In this document: positions 40,724-50,914 of the stretch, in pieces
Layout: each line of letters starts with the position of its first letter
Position numbering within the stretch: the first letter of the stretch is position 1
Assembly: GCA_019843655.1 (NCBI GenBank)
Contig: JACDQD010000008.1
Span: 10,698,442-10,762,441, forward strand
Source: Lethocerus indicus
Taxonomy: Eukaryota > Arthropoda > Insecta > Hemiptera > Belostomatidae
Direction: 5' to 3'
Length of the DNA: 64,000 nucleotides
The notes under the pieces: generated by a model
What the model was told of the DNA's origin: nothing
What the model saw: the letters and a program-made list of their open reading frames with translations, nothing else
Databases searched by the model: none
Translations under genes and position numbers: made by a program

Positions 40724-43143
40724 TGAAACAGAAATAGAAAAGCATTTGTTTACTAAAAATAAAAGTATGGAAGACACTCATAATTCGTAATATCACAATA
40801 TCATCTGGTTTTTATGTTATTAGGGATTTCTAGCGTGCGAATTTATTGGTAGCCGGGATACCTGACAGCATTATCATGGCCAGAAACCGACTCGTCTCTC
40901 CACATAAATATAATCAACGGACAATAACTATATTTAAGGGAGGCTCACTGATGAAAAGTAAAACCAGTACAACGAGAAAATGCACTGCATAACTAAACGC
41001 TGTTAAATAATTTGGAATTTGATTTAAAAATAAGTTCCGCTTATGAATTATTCGACACCGAGAAGGACAGGAGGAAAAACGCGACTAAGATGAATGACAG
41101 TCCTTAGGAATAACTAGCTAAAAAAAGTTCGCGTGTTTTTGAAATGAATTATATCCCAATAAATTTCATCCCCGCAAACTAGTGACAAATGTCATTCAGT
41201 GAAATTACAGCGGTCAAAATCAACGATAAACTTTTGTGAACAACGATTGAAATAAATCATGTCGTTTGATGTATTGCCAAAATTCTTGTATATAAAACGT
41301 TAATATTAAAAAAATCACGCATATCATATTAGTAATGCAAAAGATTGGTGTCGATTCCACTGCAGCATTACAAGGTACATACCTCTACAGCATATAATCT
41401 TTAAATTCCTAGGCACTTAAAAAATTAATTTAAAATTTTGCTTAATGGTCCCTTTACAGCAGTAAAAAAACGATTACGGTCTATAAGAAAACAAAAAAAA
41501 AATTAAGCCGCCGAAAAAACACATTATTTAGGGAAGGCTATAATATGGAAAATCTGATTGCTCATTTAACTAAGCTCTTAACGCTTAGCGTGTTTCGCCC
41601 ATAAAAAGCCGAAGCGCATCCGTTGGGCTGAAGATAAGGAGTTAATAAAAACCCGAACAGTACGCCCCAACGGGGCATTCAGGAGGGTTCATGCTACTCT
41701 GGGACCAGTCACGAGAACTAGATTTCCAGTTAAGGGCACTGGATATCTTAATCCAGTGCCCGTTTGTTGAACTCGCTCCGAAAATAAGGTGTTGAAATTT
41801 ATTGGAATTTACAGAGCTATTTTTAAACTAACAACATTTTAAATAGTAGCACGGGAAGTGTTCTGATACATGGATAACAAAGGTCGGTGGAATGAATGAT
41901 CACTATGCATGGTAGGTGCAATCAGTGTGACTTGTTGGTATATTTTTAATCGCTGACTGTTCATCACTGTTCAAGACAGTGAAATTACTGGGTAAATGAA
42001 CTTTTTCAATTCCAATATTTCCCAAGTCATAGGGAAGGTTCGAAATTCATAGTTTCAGATCCGCATATTTATACAAATAAATATGAATATAATTTCGTTT
42101 AAATGTATAATTTTTATAATTTATCACTATTTATTTGTCCACTATATCTATGCTTTAATTATCAGGCTAGGTACCTTACAGTAAATTCTGGGCGAGCTAA
42201 TGGCTGAAAATGAAAACCTCCCTGTTACCAACGAATTATCAAATGATGAACACTGTCTAATGGGTACCGAATCAAGGACATCATAACCGGGGTAGATTTT
42301 TTGGGGGGACTGTAAGGGGTGGAGGCATACAAAATGAGGCTATTTATAACGGAACGATATTGCAGAGCGTGGGAGGGAATCGCGGCCTTGCCTTCTCCGC
42401 TCCCAATTTTCGAATCCCCTCCCCCACCGCACAATATTAGGCGCCGTTAAACACGATTACCGCGTTTCGAGAGGTTTAATGGCATCCAATTTGGCCCAAC
42501 TGTATTGAACTAGAGGGAACCGATTCTATGCACGAAATAAATGGTAACGAATGGTTATAAACGGGGCTCGGGGCGAGGCAAAGGTGAGCGGATCTCTGGT
42601 GCGAATGGGAATTACGCAGTTGGAAATATTGACTAAAATACACGCCGTGTCAACGGCCCGGGGGAAAGCTACCTTGTACTTAATTCACTCCCTAGCGGCA
42701 CTATGCATTATAATTAAACCGACGCTTTTCCGGGACTCTTTGGCCCGAATATCAAAACAAACAGGTGTTTACAACTATGAATCACTTGTAAAGAATTCGA
42801 TATTTAAGAACGCTTTACTTAAATCATTAAAACTGGCTTGCCACAACAGTACATTATTTGGCGTTAGTACAAAAATTAGCATGAAGTTCTTTGTCGAGTT
42901 TTTTAAATGTAGATATGTGTCATAAACATCCTACATACGATCAAAATGATCAAAAGGTGCTTGATATGAAAAATAAACAAAAATATAACATACTTTAGGT
43001 ACTGTAACTAATTTTTACACCAACAGTGTACAAATTTGAGAAATCATATAAATAAAATTTCCCACCGAGAGGTTGTAATAAATCCTTTTTGATTTAACGC
43101 GAACTTAACCCCTAAGACAGTTTAATGATTTTTTCTTTTTTAG
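40724..43143. other. AT-rich stretch with two hairpins
   Basis: No gene is called. A 124-codon plus-strand frame at 42551-42925 is not recognised and has no supporting signals. A minus-strand frame at 42225-42434 is similar. Hairpins at 41664-41676 (GCCCC-AAC-GGGGC) and 41734-41761 are the only structures noted. Confidence 0.45.
41734..41761. other. Hairpin, perfect 11-bp stem
   Basis: GGGCACTGGAT and its exact reverse complement ATCCAGTGCCC are separated by a 6-base loop (ATCTTA). A smaller hairpin with a 5-bp GC stem and a 3-base loop lies 58 bases upstream (41664-41676). The pair could be part of a structured RNA or a cruciform-forming site. It is too short for a microRNA precursor, and no tail of T consistent with a pol III terminator follows directly. 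Confidence 0.6.
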
Positions 43144-43325
43144 TTCATTCACTCTGGTTGGCATCAGTGAAAGTTACCGACGGGCGAAGTTTTACTAAAA
43201 GGGTTCCCACCGAGATTGTGCCGAATAACCTTAGCGAGATGATCGATGGCCGGCCATTGTGCCCTGCTGCTCCTGCCAGAGCGAGAGAGAGAGAGAGAGA
43301 GAGAGAGACACACCGACCGCTCTAA
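43144..43325 (+). CDS. Candidate terminal coding exon, product unknown
   Basis: The acceptor has a long pyrimidine tract (GATTTTTTCTTTTTTAG, ending 43143). Two of three frames close quickly (stops after 9 and 17 codons). The third leaves two bases and is open for 59 codons to TAA at 43323-43325. It begins HSLWLASVKVTDGRSFTKRV and is protein-like until a GA microsatellite at about 43281-43308, which gives an arginine-glutamate run. The start phase (1) matches the donor phase of the 33632-33677 exon. The repeat inside the frame argues against a strongly conserved C-terminus; an untranslated exon is an alternative. The family is not recognised. Confidence 0.33.
43281..43308. repeat. (GA)n microsatellite
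   Basis: About 14 GA units, continuing into a short AC run. It lies inside the candidate exon above. Confidence 0.9.
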
Positions 43326-43443
43326 CCTAACCTTCATATCTGACCTTTCAACACCAATTTTCAGCTCGGGTTTTATTTTCCTTGCCCCTTTTTATTTTTT
43401 CTCTCCCTCTCACTCTTCGCCTCCGCCTAAAGCCTTTTAAAAG

Positions 43444-43689
43444 ATAGCGGGCTACCGCCGGGCAAACGAGCGGGAGATTACAATAGAATTACAAACCCCC
43501 AACTCTAATAGGGCTTCGACGGGGTCTCCCCGTGCGGACATGGGAGGTGGAATCCAATCCGTCGATTTGAACGGTGATATCGATGTAGAACTAATCGTGC
43601 GGTGTAGTCTAAATTATTGCGTAGGTAGCCGGAAAAGCACGATCCGTGACCCATTCACGAATCTAGACTTTTTCCAGTCGCCGGTGAAG
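43444..43689 (+). CDS. Candidate phase 0-0 coding exon, product unknown
   Basis: A pyrimidine-rich stretch (about 43370-43425) leads to an acceptor TTTTAAAAG at 43443. The frame that starts there is open for 82 codons (246 nt, divisible by three) to a donor GTGAAG followed by GTAATG, so both flanking introns would be phase 0; without the donor the frame stays open to 43764. The middle reads STGSPRADMGGGIQSVDLNG and then DIDVELIVRCSLNYCVG, mixed hydrophobic and polar as in a folded protein, with an ATG at 43540. Composition is GC-richer than the surroundings. Neither splice site is strong and no family is recognised. It cannot be joined to the 43144 exon, which ends in a stop, so it would be an alternative or a separate gene. 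Confidence 0.33.
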
Positions 43690-44853
43690 GTAATGCGAGA
43701 AATGTTGTTCGACCTTCACTTATATATTACTCCGATAAATACGTTGCAAAGTACAATCATATGATGCGGTCGATTTTTAGTTCACTGTTGTGGCGTTTCA
43801 AAGTGTCGTAAAAGTTTACTTTTCGTGAGGTCTCCTATTGGCGCTCTATTTTAAAATAATTCAATACAGCACAAACAAATCAAATAATCATAAACTTCAA
43901 AGTAAAAATTTTATGCAGATAAAACATAATCACTCGCAAAACAATCACAGAAAAGAGCAAAAAGGAACAAGAAGAATAACAAGGATTTTACAACACGGAG
44001 CAACTAATAACATATCTTCGCAGTTTTTAACTCTCTTAAGTCTTAAGTCTTTTAAATCTTAATTTGAGCACTACTACTAAATTATCACGTTTTGTACTTC
44101 TATACTACGTCATGATGAGAAAGGTCGACATAAAGACATAATCACACGAAAATATAGTTATTATTTTATTTACTTATATGGCGTATACGATTACATGGTT
44201 CAGGTCGTTAGATATGTTTTCTAATAACTGGAAGAAATCGAAAATAAAGAATTGAACCTATCAAACGATAGAGAACGCTGTTCGGTCAACTGCAGACTAT
44301 AACGCATATTACTGGTTTTCTGTAAACTAAGATAATAGCCGATGCATAATGAATGAACAAAGAAAATTGGTCGCTCCAAATGAGTTTGATTCGCATTTGC
44401 ATCGAAAACAGCTATTTTCAATTTTCGCCGATAGAGTATGTGGGCCGATTCCGATTAACCACAAAACAGAAGTAGAATATTAGAACGCAACTTAACCCCA
44501 TAGAAGGTTCAACGGGATATTGAGATATCATTTTGAATAGTATAGTGTTGAATAGAAATTGAGAAGGTGTGGGTGGGATGACCTTATCTTATCGCGGGAT
44601 TCTCTTATCATCCGTGTTACACGGTTAACGGGGGAACCTCCCCACGTCTGCCATTCTTTTTCATTAATCCCATGTTATAGTTAGTCCTAATTAAGTTTAG
44701 ACCCTTTTAGATTTCTTCTTCCAGATAATCCTCACAAATATAAAGAAATTCGAAAGAATGCTTTCTGATTTAAACCTGAAAACGATTCTTCACGGAGAAG
44801 TATAGTATGTATCTTGGAAATTAGAAGTTGACCGAAAAAAAACGAATCTTTAG

Positions 44854-44967
44854 ACCAGCTGTAAGCTCAAATGGTTTAAAAAATTTGCAGATTACTTTCC
44901 AACCAATTACAGTGCAACAGGTTTTATAATTGACCCAAAGCAGCTATTTGCGAGAAGCAAGGCGTAA
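44854..44967 (+). CDS. Coding-like segment A, paralogous to 45907-46008
   Basis: The frame is open from 44854 to a TAA at 44965-44967. Its core reads KWFKKFADYFPTNYSATGFI and then IDPKQLFARSKA before the stop. A segment 1017 bp downstream encodes a closely similar core. Over about 48 bp the two differ at roughly nine positions, four of them synonymous third-position C/T changes (GAT-TAC/TAT, TTT/TTC, AAT-TAC/TAT, GAC/GAT). That pattern points to a past coding constraint on this frame. A possible acceptor (AAATTTGCAG) ends at 44890 and would start the exon with two bases, matching a phase 1 upstream donor such as 33677. The protein family is not recognised. It may be one of a pair of duplicated exons, a small tandem gene family, or relics of a transposon protein. 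Confidence 0.4.
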   Translation, partial: TSCKLKWFKKFADYFPTNYSATGFIIDPKQLFARSKA

Positions 44968-45906
44968 TTTTGAATCTGCATATTTGTTTTCCCTATTTTT
45001 ATTATACTTTTTAATCTTTAATTGAAGCTATCGCCAGACAGGGGAATATAGCACTTGACACGATTACCGACATTCCGTAATCCGGTCGGACAGACCGGCG
45101 GAATAAATACGGGGTTTAAACACCCCATTTGAATACGGCCTTGGTCATGGCAAAGCGCTGGCCGGGGGCTTATCGGCGGTCGAAGAAAATTACAGACGTT
45201 GTTCCAGTTGTTGTTGTTCAAATAAATAAGAATCACAAGATGCAAGAAGGACGAATAAAATCGCCTTCTTCTCCCACTAGGAGAAAAACGATTGCATTAA
45301 TTCAGAGACTCAGTCCGATTAAGTGCTGAGCCATAAATCAAATGCCGCGATTTTTCAAGTGCGAATAGTTCGGTAAGTAATAATGAACCGACCGAAACAA
45401 GGGTACAATTCGAGAACAATTTCACATAGAAAGAAAATAGTAAGTTTCGCTTAGCGTCTGTCTGAATTGTTTTATAAAACGACTGGTTCTTTAACCTAAA
45501 ATTCTGAATGAATGTATTCCTCATCCTTGTGGACTCACTCTTACCGTTGGTTTCTCCCCGCGATTCTTCGTTAGCGATACTTTTCCTTATTTCCGGGCAG
45601 AACACCCTATCTATCCTTTACCTCATCACTTTGAGCTGTTCGCGTTAGTTATCTATTCGCGGTGGGAGAAAACCTACAGAAGAAAACCTTAATCCACTCG
45701 TCCGGAGATACTGGATCGCTGGGAAAATACCCATTTTCAAGCAAAGTGGAAAACAAGGAGTGGAGAGAGAATATAGCAAGAGTAATGACTCAAGATACTA
45801 TCGCTCGGGGACCCCCATTGGGATCATCTACCTGCAAATTATAAATTGACTGGAATGGTCTAATATCTATAGAATTATGGAACCTCAATTAGTTCGATAA
45901 TGTTAT

Positions 45907-46008
45907 GATTATTTCCCATCCAATTATCGTGCACATGGTTTTATAATTGATCCAACACTAGTTTGCCAGATTCTGTCAGTATCACTTTCGCATATGGACT
46001 GCCGATGA
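45907..46008 (+). CDS. Coding-like segment B, paralogous to 44854-44967
   Basis: The frame is open for 33 codons to TGA at 46006-46008, beginning DYFPSNYRAHGFIIDP. The match to segment A covers 16 codons with 13 identical residues; it fades on both sides. The acceptor AG present just before the match in segment A is replaced by TG here, and a stop (TAA) lies three codons upstream, so B looks like a decayed or differently bounded copy. The peptide after the match (TLVCQILSVSLSHMDCR) has no counterpart in A. Function is unknown. Confidence 0.35.
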   Translation, partial: DYFPSNYRAHGFIIDPTLVCQILSVSLSHMDCR

Positions 46009-46439
46009 GATCTATAATGATACTGTGTAATGATATTGTGTAATCACGCGGTTGCTGCACGCAATTTCACTCTAATTGAAAATTTGAATTAGAAAGTACA
46101 GACAGGGGAGTCAGATGCATCTATCAATTAGTTCTGATGAAAGTTGAAATCATATAACGAGCTATGAATGAGCCCTTTTACGGCGCATCGGCGATCCCAT
46201 CACCAAACCAATTCCCCTTTTTCATAAACCATGTCAAAATTATTTCTCTCGCCCACAATGATTTATAACTCGTTTATAAACCCGTAATTTATCCTACCCG
46301 GATGTATGGAACAGAACCTAAGGGACTAAGACTAAGCCGTCGAACGCATTCAATACCCGGACCTTGCCATCTTATTATCCACGGTAATATCACAAATGCC
46401 ATGGCCTGTTTCCAGATGTGTAATCCGCAATGAGCTTAC
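46009..46439. other. AT-rich, no gene seen
   Basis: Nothing recognisable. If the minus-strand exon at 46440-46598 is real, this is the start of its downstream intron. Confidence 0.5.
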
Positions 46440-46598
46440 CGCCAGCTGACCTCTTCCTTATGGTTTCCAATATTTTTCCAATCAACTCTCTCACAATGTA
46501 CGAATCCCCGACTTTGTCAATAGCTGCAGACGCAGCGCCATAGGCGGAAATGGCGCCGAGACTTCCTTCGAGACTGCGCATAAATAATTTAAATTGAA
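46440..46598 (-). CDS. Candidate class 1-1 internal exon, product unknown
   Basis: On the minus strand an acceptor with a pyrimidine tract (TTGCTACTTCTTTCACAG) precedes 159 nt ended by a good donor (GCTGGCG followed by GTAAGCTC). One frame is open throughout: two leading bases, 52 codons, one trailing base, so the exon is symmetric phase 1-1 and a multiple of three. The peptide begins QFKLFMRSLEGSLGAISAYG and includes a stretch (AASAAIDKVGDSYIVRELIG) followed by KILETIRKRSAG, which looks like helical protein: alanine-rich, then an amphipathic segment with alternating charged and hydrophobic residues. The frame continues past the donor for about 16 codons, so the donor is not forced by a stop. 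An alternative acceptor (TTATGCGCAG) lies 24 bases inside. Class 1-1 exons are common in secreted and extracellular proteins. The family is not recognised and no partner exon is certain. Confidence 0.45.
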
Positions 46599-49500
46599 CT
46601 GTGAAAGAAGTAGCAACCGATGCTTGACTTCTCTTCCCACGCGGCGCTATGAAGGTTACCCACGCTATGTGTTATACCCACATGGTAACCGTCGGTTAGA
46701 ATAATTGCTAACGGCCGCGGTTGGAGATCAAAATAACAAAAATACTTTCCAAATCCATTACACTCGTAGTACCATACTGCCAATATGCAATTAGAATACC
46801 CTGATATAGAAGGGGACACGATGGTCCAGAATGTTAACACCTGAATTATACTTGCTCCACCCGTATGTACATAATTGGTTACGGGATATGCTGCGATAGA
46901 TTATGGAAAACCTAACCAATAATACAATAATTATAAGTCCCATGCCTATGACTTGGTGGCGCTGATAGTAGCATAACGGGAGGGCCTGTCATGATATTAC
47001 TTACTGGTCACCCTAAAATTCGTTTTAACTACATTTGGTCTCTGTCAATCTCCGAATGACGAATCTAAGAAATATCGAGTATTGTAAGGGCAACGGTAAC
47101 TGCATACTGAAGACACAGAATGTGAACCGGAGAGAGAATGACCCGGTTAGGATTTGGATTCGTACATTCTCCACGGCGGTCTGAGGATCCGAGTGGAGGC
47201 ACGGAGGGGCGCGTCGGTGCGTTTAAAATAATCCTGAAGCGAGCCGGCAGTTGTCGGAATCATTAATGTCAGAGGGCCGGGTGGGGCGTCAGAGGGAGAA
47301 ACCTATGCTCTGGGCGGCTGCACAGAGGAAGACGCCGTTATTAATAGGGGGGATATACTAAACCTTCAACGCATTCCCAGTCACGTCTATTTCTGACGCC
47401 GCACGGCTTTTGTTCGCCGCCACTTCGGGGGACCGTGGAAAAACAAGTGGTCCGCAAATTTACCCCGTTTGTAGGCGTTTATCGCTTTCACTTGATACCG
47501 TCTTCGGCAGTCTTACACGCTGGGAGGGCCTGAAATAAGGTAACCTTCGTAAGTTATGGTCACCGTTCGTTTAGGTTGATTGTTACCAGTTGACGTAAGC
47601 GGGTCAGAGCCGAGACATAAACGGTCCCGTGAGAAACCGGTGAGAACGGTCGGCGTTCAGTCACAGCCATCATTTCTTATTTTGCGGTCGTAAATTTATG
47701 GAAAGTGAAGAAATAGCGGAATATGACACAGTCCGAGATGACTGTTTCACATGATGTTCAATGGGTATCATAGGAGTCTTTTTTGATATATTTTCTGTAG
47801 ATGTGTGGAAAACAAGATAAGGTCGAGACCGAAACCTTTCATCAGCTCCATATATTAGTAATAGTTTCGATCGAATGTCATTTTAAGTCCCGTCAAGCAT
47901 TTTCCTGTTAAACTTTGTGGCAGACACCATCGAAATCACATCGGTTTAGATTTAAAGCCGTATTATTTTAGAGTGATTGAAAAATTAACGTTGAATTAAC
48001 TTTTAATGCGAAAACGACGGAAAGAGTGGGGAGAATTGTTTGATTCGAATTTTCATTGACTGGAAGGAGCCTGAATCGTATCAAATATGACCTAAAATGC
48101 TCGGCTTATTCATTTAACGCCGGCGGCGTACAGTCCGGTCAAACAAGAGCTAAAAAAAGGACAGGGGTGTTTTAACGAGGACAATAAAATGGCGGCCGTA
48201 AAGTGCGATCGTAACGCCCGGACCGCACGACCGGACCCCATCCGTCCTCTTTAGTGGGCCGCTAATGACGAACGGCTTACGGAAATCACGCGAGGAACTG
48301 CGCTCAAATCCTGAGCAAAGAATAGGACTCCCCCGGGTCTGTCTCGCAATCGCATCGTCACGCAACCCAAGACAAATCGGAAACAATCGCCAAGGGTAGC
48401 AAGCGAACGCAATCCATTATTGGAATCTTCCCTTAAAATAGAATAAATGTGCTTGCAAATACAATAATTGCAGAAAGGTTTAATTTTCATTATTGTTACG
48501 GTTTGCTTGCAAACAAACGTAATAGCGTAATATCGATCCCCTAGAAAAAAAATGATTCTTATTAAGAATCATATCTGGATTGTTGTGTACTTTCCTTTTA
48601 TTTAGTGACATATCATTAAGCAACATCTCGGGTGTGCAATATTGTTGGTCATAAGAACCTTGTTCTCGTGAGTTTCACATAGTCCTTAATTATGGTACTG
48701 AGGCGGCAATAGTTGTGTCGAATGAGTTTCATCAGGTAATGTTTTCATTGCGCTGTCCCAGACTCTATGACAGGAGACAATGGCGTTTCCCTCTGTAGCA
48801 CCCGCAGATTTCAAACCCTGATAAATAAATTTATCCAATCGGGTCGCTGTCCACAAGCTTCACCCTCTAAGATAGTTCGAATGAAGACGGCCTATACAAG
48901 AATATCTGACGGAAAGGAGAGACGGTCTCCGAAGTTCAAATAAAACGTTCAATTCGCAACACAAATAAGCGTCCAAATATTCATGAACGGAGCTGAACTC
49001 TCAAAGCAGTCGGGAACTTGTGATTATTTCCTGAATTATTGAAGACTCGGTAGGGCGAGCGGAGCGATTTGCGATTCATTCGTTATTCCATTATAACTGC
49101 AGGGAGGAGACGCGGCATCGATCCCGCCCTGGGGAGAACGAGGAGGAACGGAAACATTCTTCTTTTGGACAGTAGCATTTATCGAAAGGCAGGAACAAAA
49201 TTTCTGAGCGGAACAATGGGACCTCAACATTATTAATTAAGGCCTCGCAGAAACGGATGATTAATAAATGTCACTACCGTGCTGCTCACCTTTAAAAAGG
49301 GGACGGAGGGACCTTTTGTGAAATGGACATTTAAAAAAAGCACAGTTATAATTAGCGAACACACATAACGAGAAGAAAAGCAGTTCCAGAAAGGCAGAAA
49401 TTCACTAGGTCATACACGATGGTCTGGGATATAGGACGGGAAAATTATGTCGTCATAATGGAAACAAATGTTTAGAACAATGTAACAAATATATGAGCAA

Positions 49501-49981
49501 TACATGAACAAATATATGTGCTGTCTGTCTCAAAGCACATCAAGTCTAAAAATACGGGGGACCAATTTTGAAACTAGTGAAACTCTAGTAAAACCTCATC
49601 TAAACCCCCTCCATAAGATGACTAGAAGCCTAGCAGCACAATGGACCTCGGTATATGTGTTACCGGAATACCCGACTGTTAAGTAATTATAATTAAATAT
49701 TAAGGTTACACTTAATTTTAGTTCAACGAAGCTTGCTCATAGAACGTTTTTAGATGGCAATAAAAATAATATATTAATTTAAATTATTATAGATCTTCGT
49801 GAAACTAGAAACACAGCTTCTCAAGCTGTTAATACCGATATTTAATAGAAACAAAGCTTATACAAGGATTCTCAGTGTACATTTATCCAAGAAGGCTTAT
49901 GTCAATTATTTACGGGGCAGGTGCAGTCCGAAGTAAAAATAAACAAGGAGAAAAAAAAGAAAGGACGTGAACCAGTAATCC
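46599..49981. other. Stretch without a recognised gene
   Basis: GC-rich patches at about 47150-47470 and 48170-48400 hold open frames (78-79 codons on the minus strand at 48150-48490) that are not recognised. A 21-base palindrome lies at 48552-48572: arms ATGATTCTTA and TAAGAATCAT around one central base. The remainder is AT-rich. Confidence 0.45.
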
Positions 49982-50341
49982 TTGGCGACTAACGAGGCGG
50001 AGACGGGGAGGCTGCGGTTTGAACCGACTGTTTTTACGGCGGGCAAATTCACGGGTGACGGAGACGCCGGCGTCACCGAGATTACGGGAGGCGGCGATCG
50101 GAGCGTGACCCGTGCAGGTGTGCCGCCCCCGGTGGCCCGTGAAGCACCGCCCCTGGGCCTCTCGGCAGGCGCCCCTCTAGGAGACCGGGTGATCTATCCG
50201 CCCGTGACGCCCTCCGCTCTCACAGTCGTTGAACTTAGAGCCGTTCTCCTTAATTTAACTCCGTATTCATCGGAACAATTCCAGGAATGGCGGAGGAAAG
50301 GCTATTGTTTAAAGTTTTCATATATTCCCGGCATTAACTTA
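49982..50341 (+). pseudogene. GC-rich open frame interrupted by a mariner insertion
   Basis: An open frame with GC-rich, protein-like composition runs from about 49979 (after TAA at 49976) into the left end of the mariner, where it meets a stop. It reads for example ATNEAETGRLRFEPTVFTAG near its start and EQFQEWRRKGYCLKFSYIPG near the insertion. Removing the element and one TA copy would let the frame run on for about 26 codons on the far side (50915 onward, to a TAA near 50989), so the insertion site may have been coding or part of a longer open segment. No ATG, acceptor or known motif is seen. The open frame may simply reflect high GC content in its first 260 bases. Confidence 0.28.
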
Positions 50342-50412
50342 TTGGGTTGACAACTAAGTAATTGCGGATTTCACCAAGTGGCGTTGTACATATTTTGTAG
50401 TACGTCAAAATC

Positions 50413-50708
50413 TTATGGTTTTGAATGCACGTATGAGATACATGCAGCTTCTCTGCAATAACCCTTGTTGAACTATGGCGATCCGAATCAATAATGGCCT
50501 TTATTTGGTCATCATCGACCTCCAGAGCGCTCCTCATCTTTTAATGAAAAATCCCCCGACCGGAATTTCGCGAACCAATACTGACACGCCGTTCTTTTAA
50601 GGCTTCATCATAGTACACAGCGTACAACTTTTTATGAACCTGCGAGGCATTAACACCTTTGCGAAAATAAAAAAGCTAAATGTGACGGAAATGCTCACAT
50701 TGGTTCAC
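50413..50708 (-). pseudogene. mariner transposase N-terminal fragment, frameshifted
   Basis: Translation of the minus strand gives mariner helix-turn-helix sequence in three successive frames: first a segment ending FRKGVNASQVHKKLYAVYYD (with an in-frame TAG a few codons before it, where the intact protein has a sense codon), then CQYWFAKFRSGDFSLKDEER, then VDDDQIKAIIDSDRHSSTRV followed by IAEKLHVSHTCIQNH. These match the two HTH modules of the paired-like DNA-binding domain of mariner transposases (roughly the first 110 residues of about 345). At least two frameshifts and one stop disrupt it, and an internal deletion removes everything after the second HTH. It cannot encode a transposase. 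The ORF that includes the third segment starts at an ATG at 50537 and runs out through the left TIR. Confidence 0.9.
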
Positions 50709-50726
50709 CGTGTTTTAGCTTTTTAT

Positions 50727-50749
50727 ACACACACACACACAAACACACA
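50727..50749. repeat. (CA)n microsatellite within the mariner
   Basis: About 11 CA units with one CAAA interruption, inside the mariner 5' untranslated region (minus orientation). Confidence 0.9.
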
Positions 50750-50914
50750 ATTCAACTGGTCAATGTAATTTTGACACCGAATGTTTGACCAAAGAAAGGA
50801 CCAAATAATAACATATCAAAGAATCTTATCTGTGCAAAGATGTTGACGTACTTAAAAATATGTACAACGCCACTTGTCGGTGAATTCCGCAATTACTTAG
50901 TTGTCAGCCCAATA

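Larger units (their letters stand above)
50342..50912 (-). mobile_element. mariner element, mellifera-type, internally deleted (571 bp)
   Basis: A Tc1/mariner element is bounded by a TA target-site duplication (50340-50341 and 50913-50914). The terminal inverted repeats start TTGGGTTGACAACTAAG on the left and TTGGGCTGACAACTAAG on the right and stay similar for about 70 bp, with a 3-base gap near base 35. TIRs beginning this way, followed by TAATTGCGGA, are typical of the mellifera subfamily of mariners known from bees, ants and other insects. Full-length mariners are about 1.3 kb; here only the N-terminal part of the transposase remains, joined almost directly to the left TIR, so the catalytic D,D34D domain is gone. 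Orientation is minus. A CA microsatellite and a TATAAAA motif lie between the right TIR and the coding remnant. The element is non-autonomous, but its ends look intact enough to have been mobilised in trans. Confidence 0.93.
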
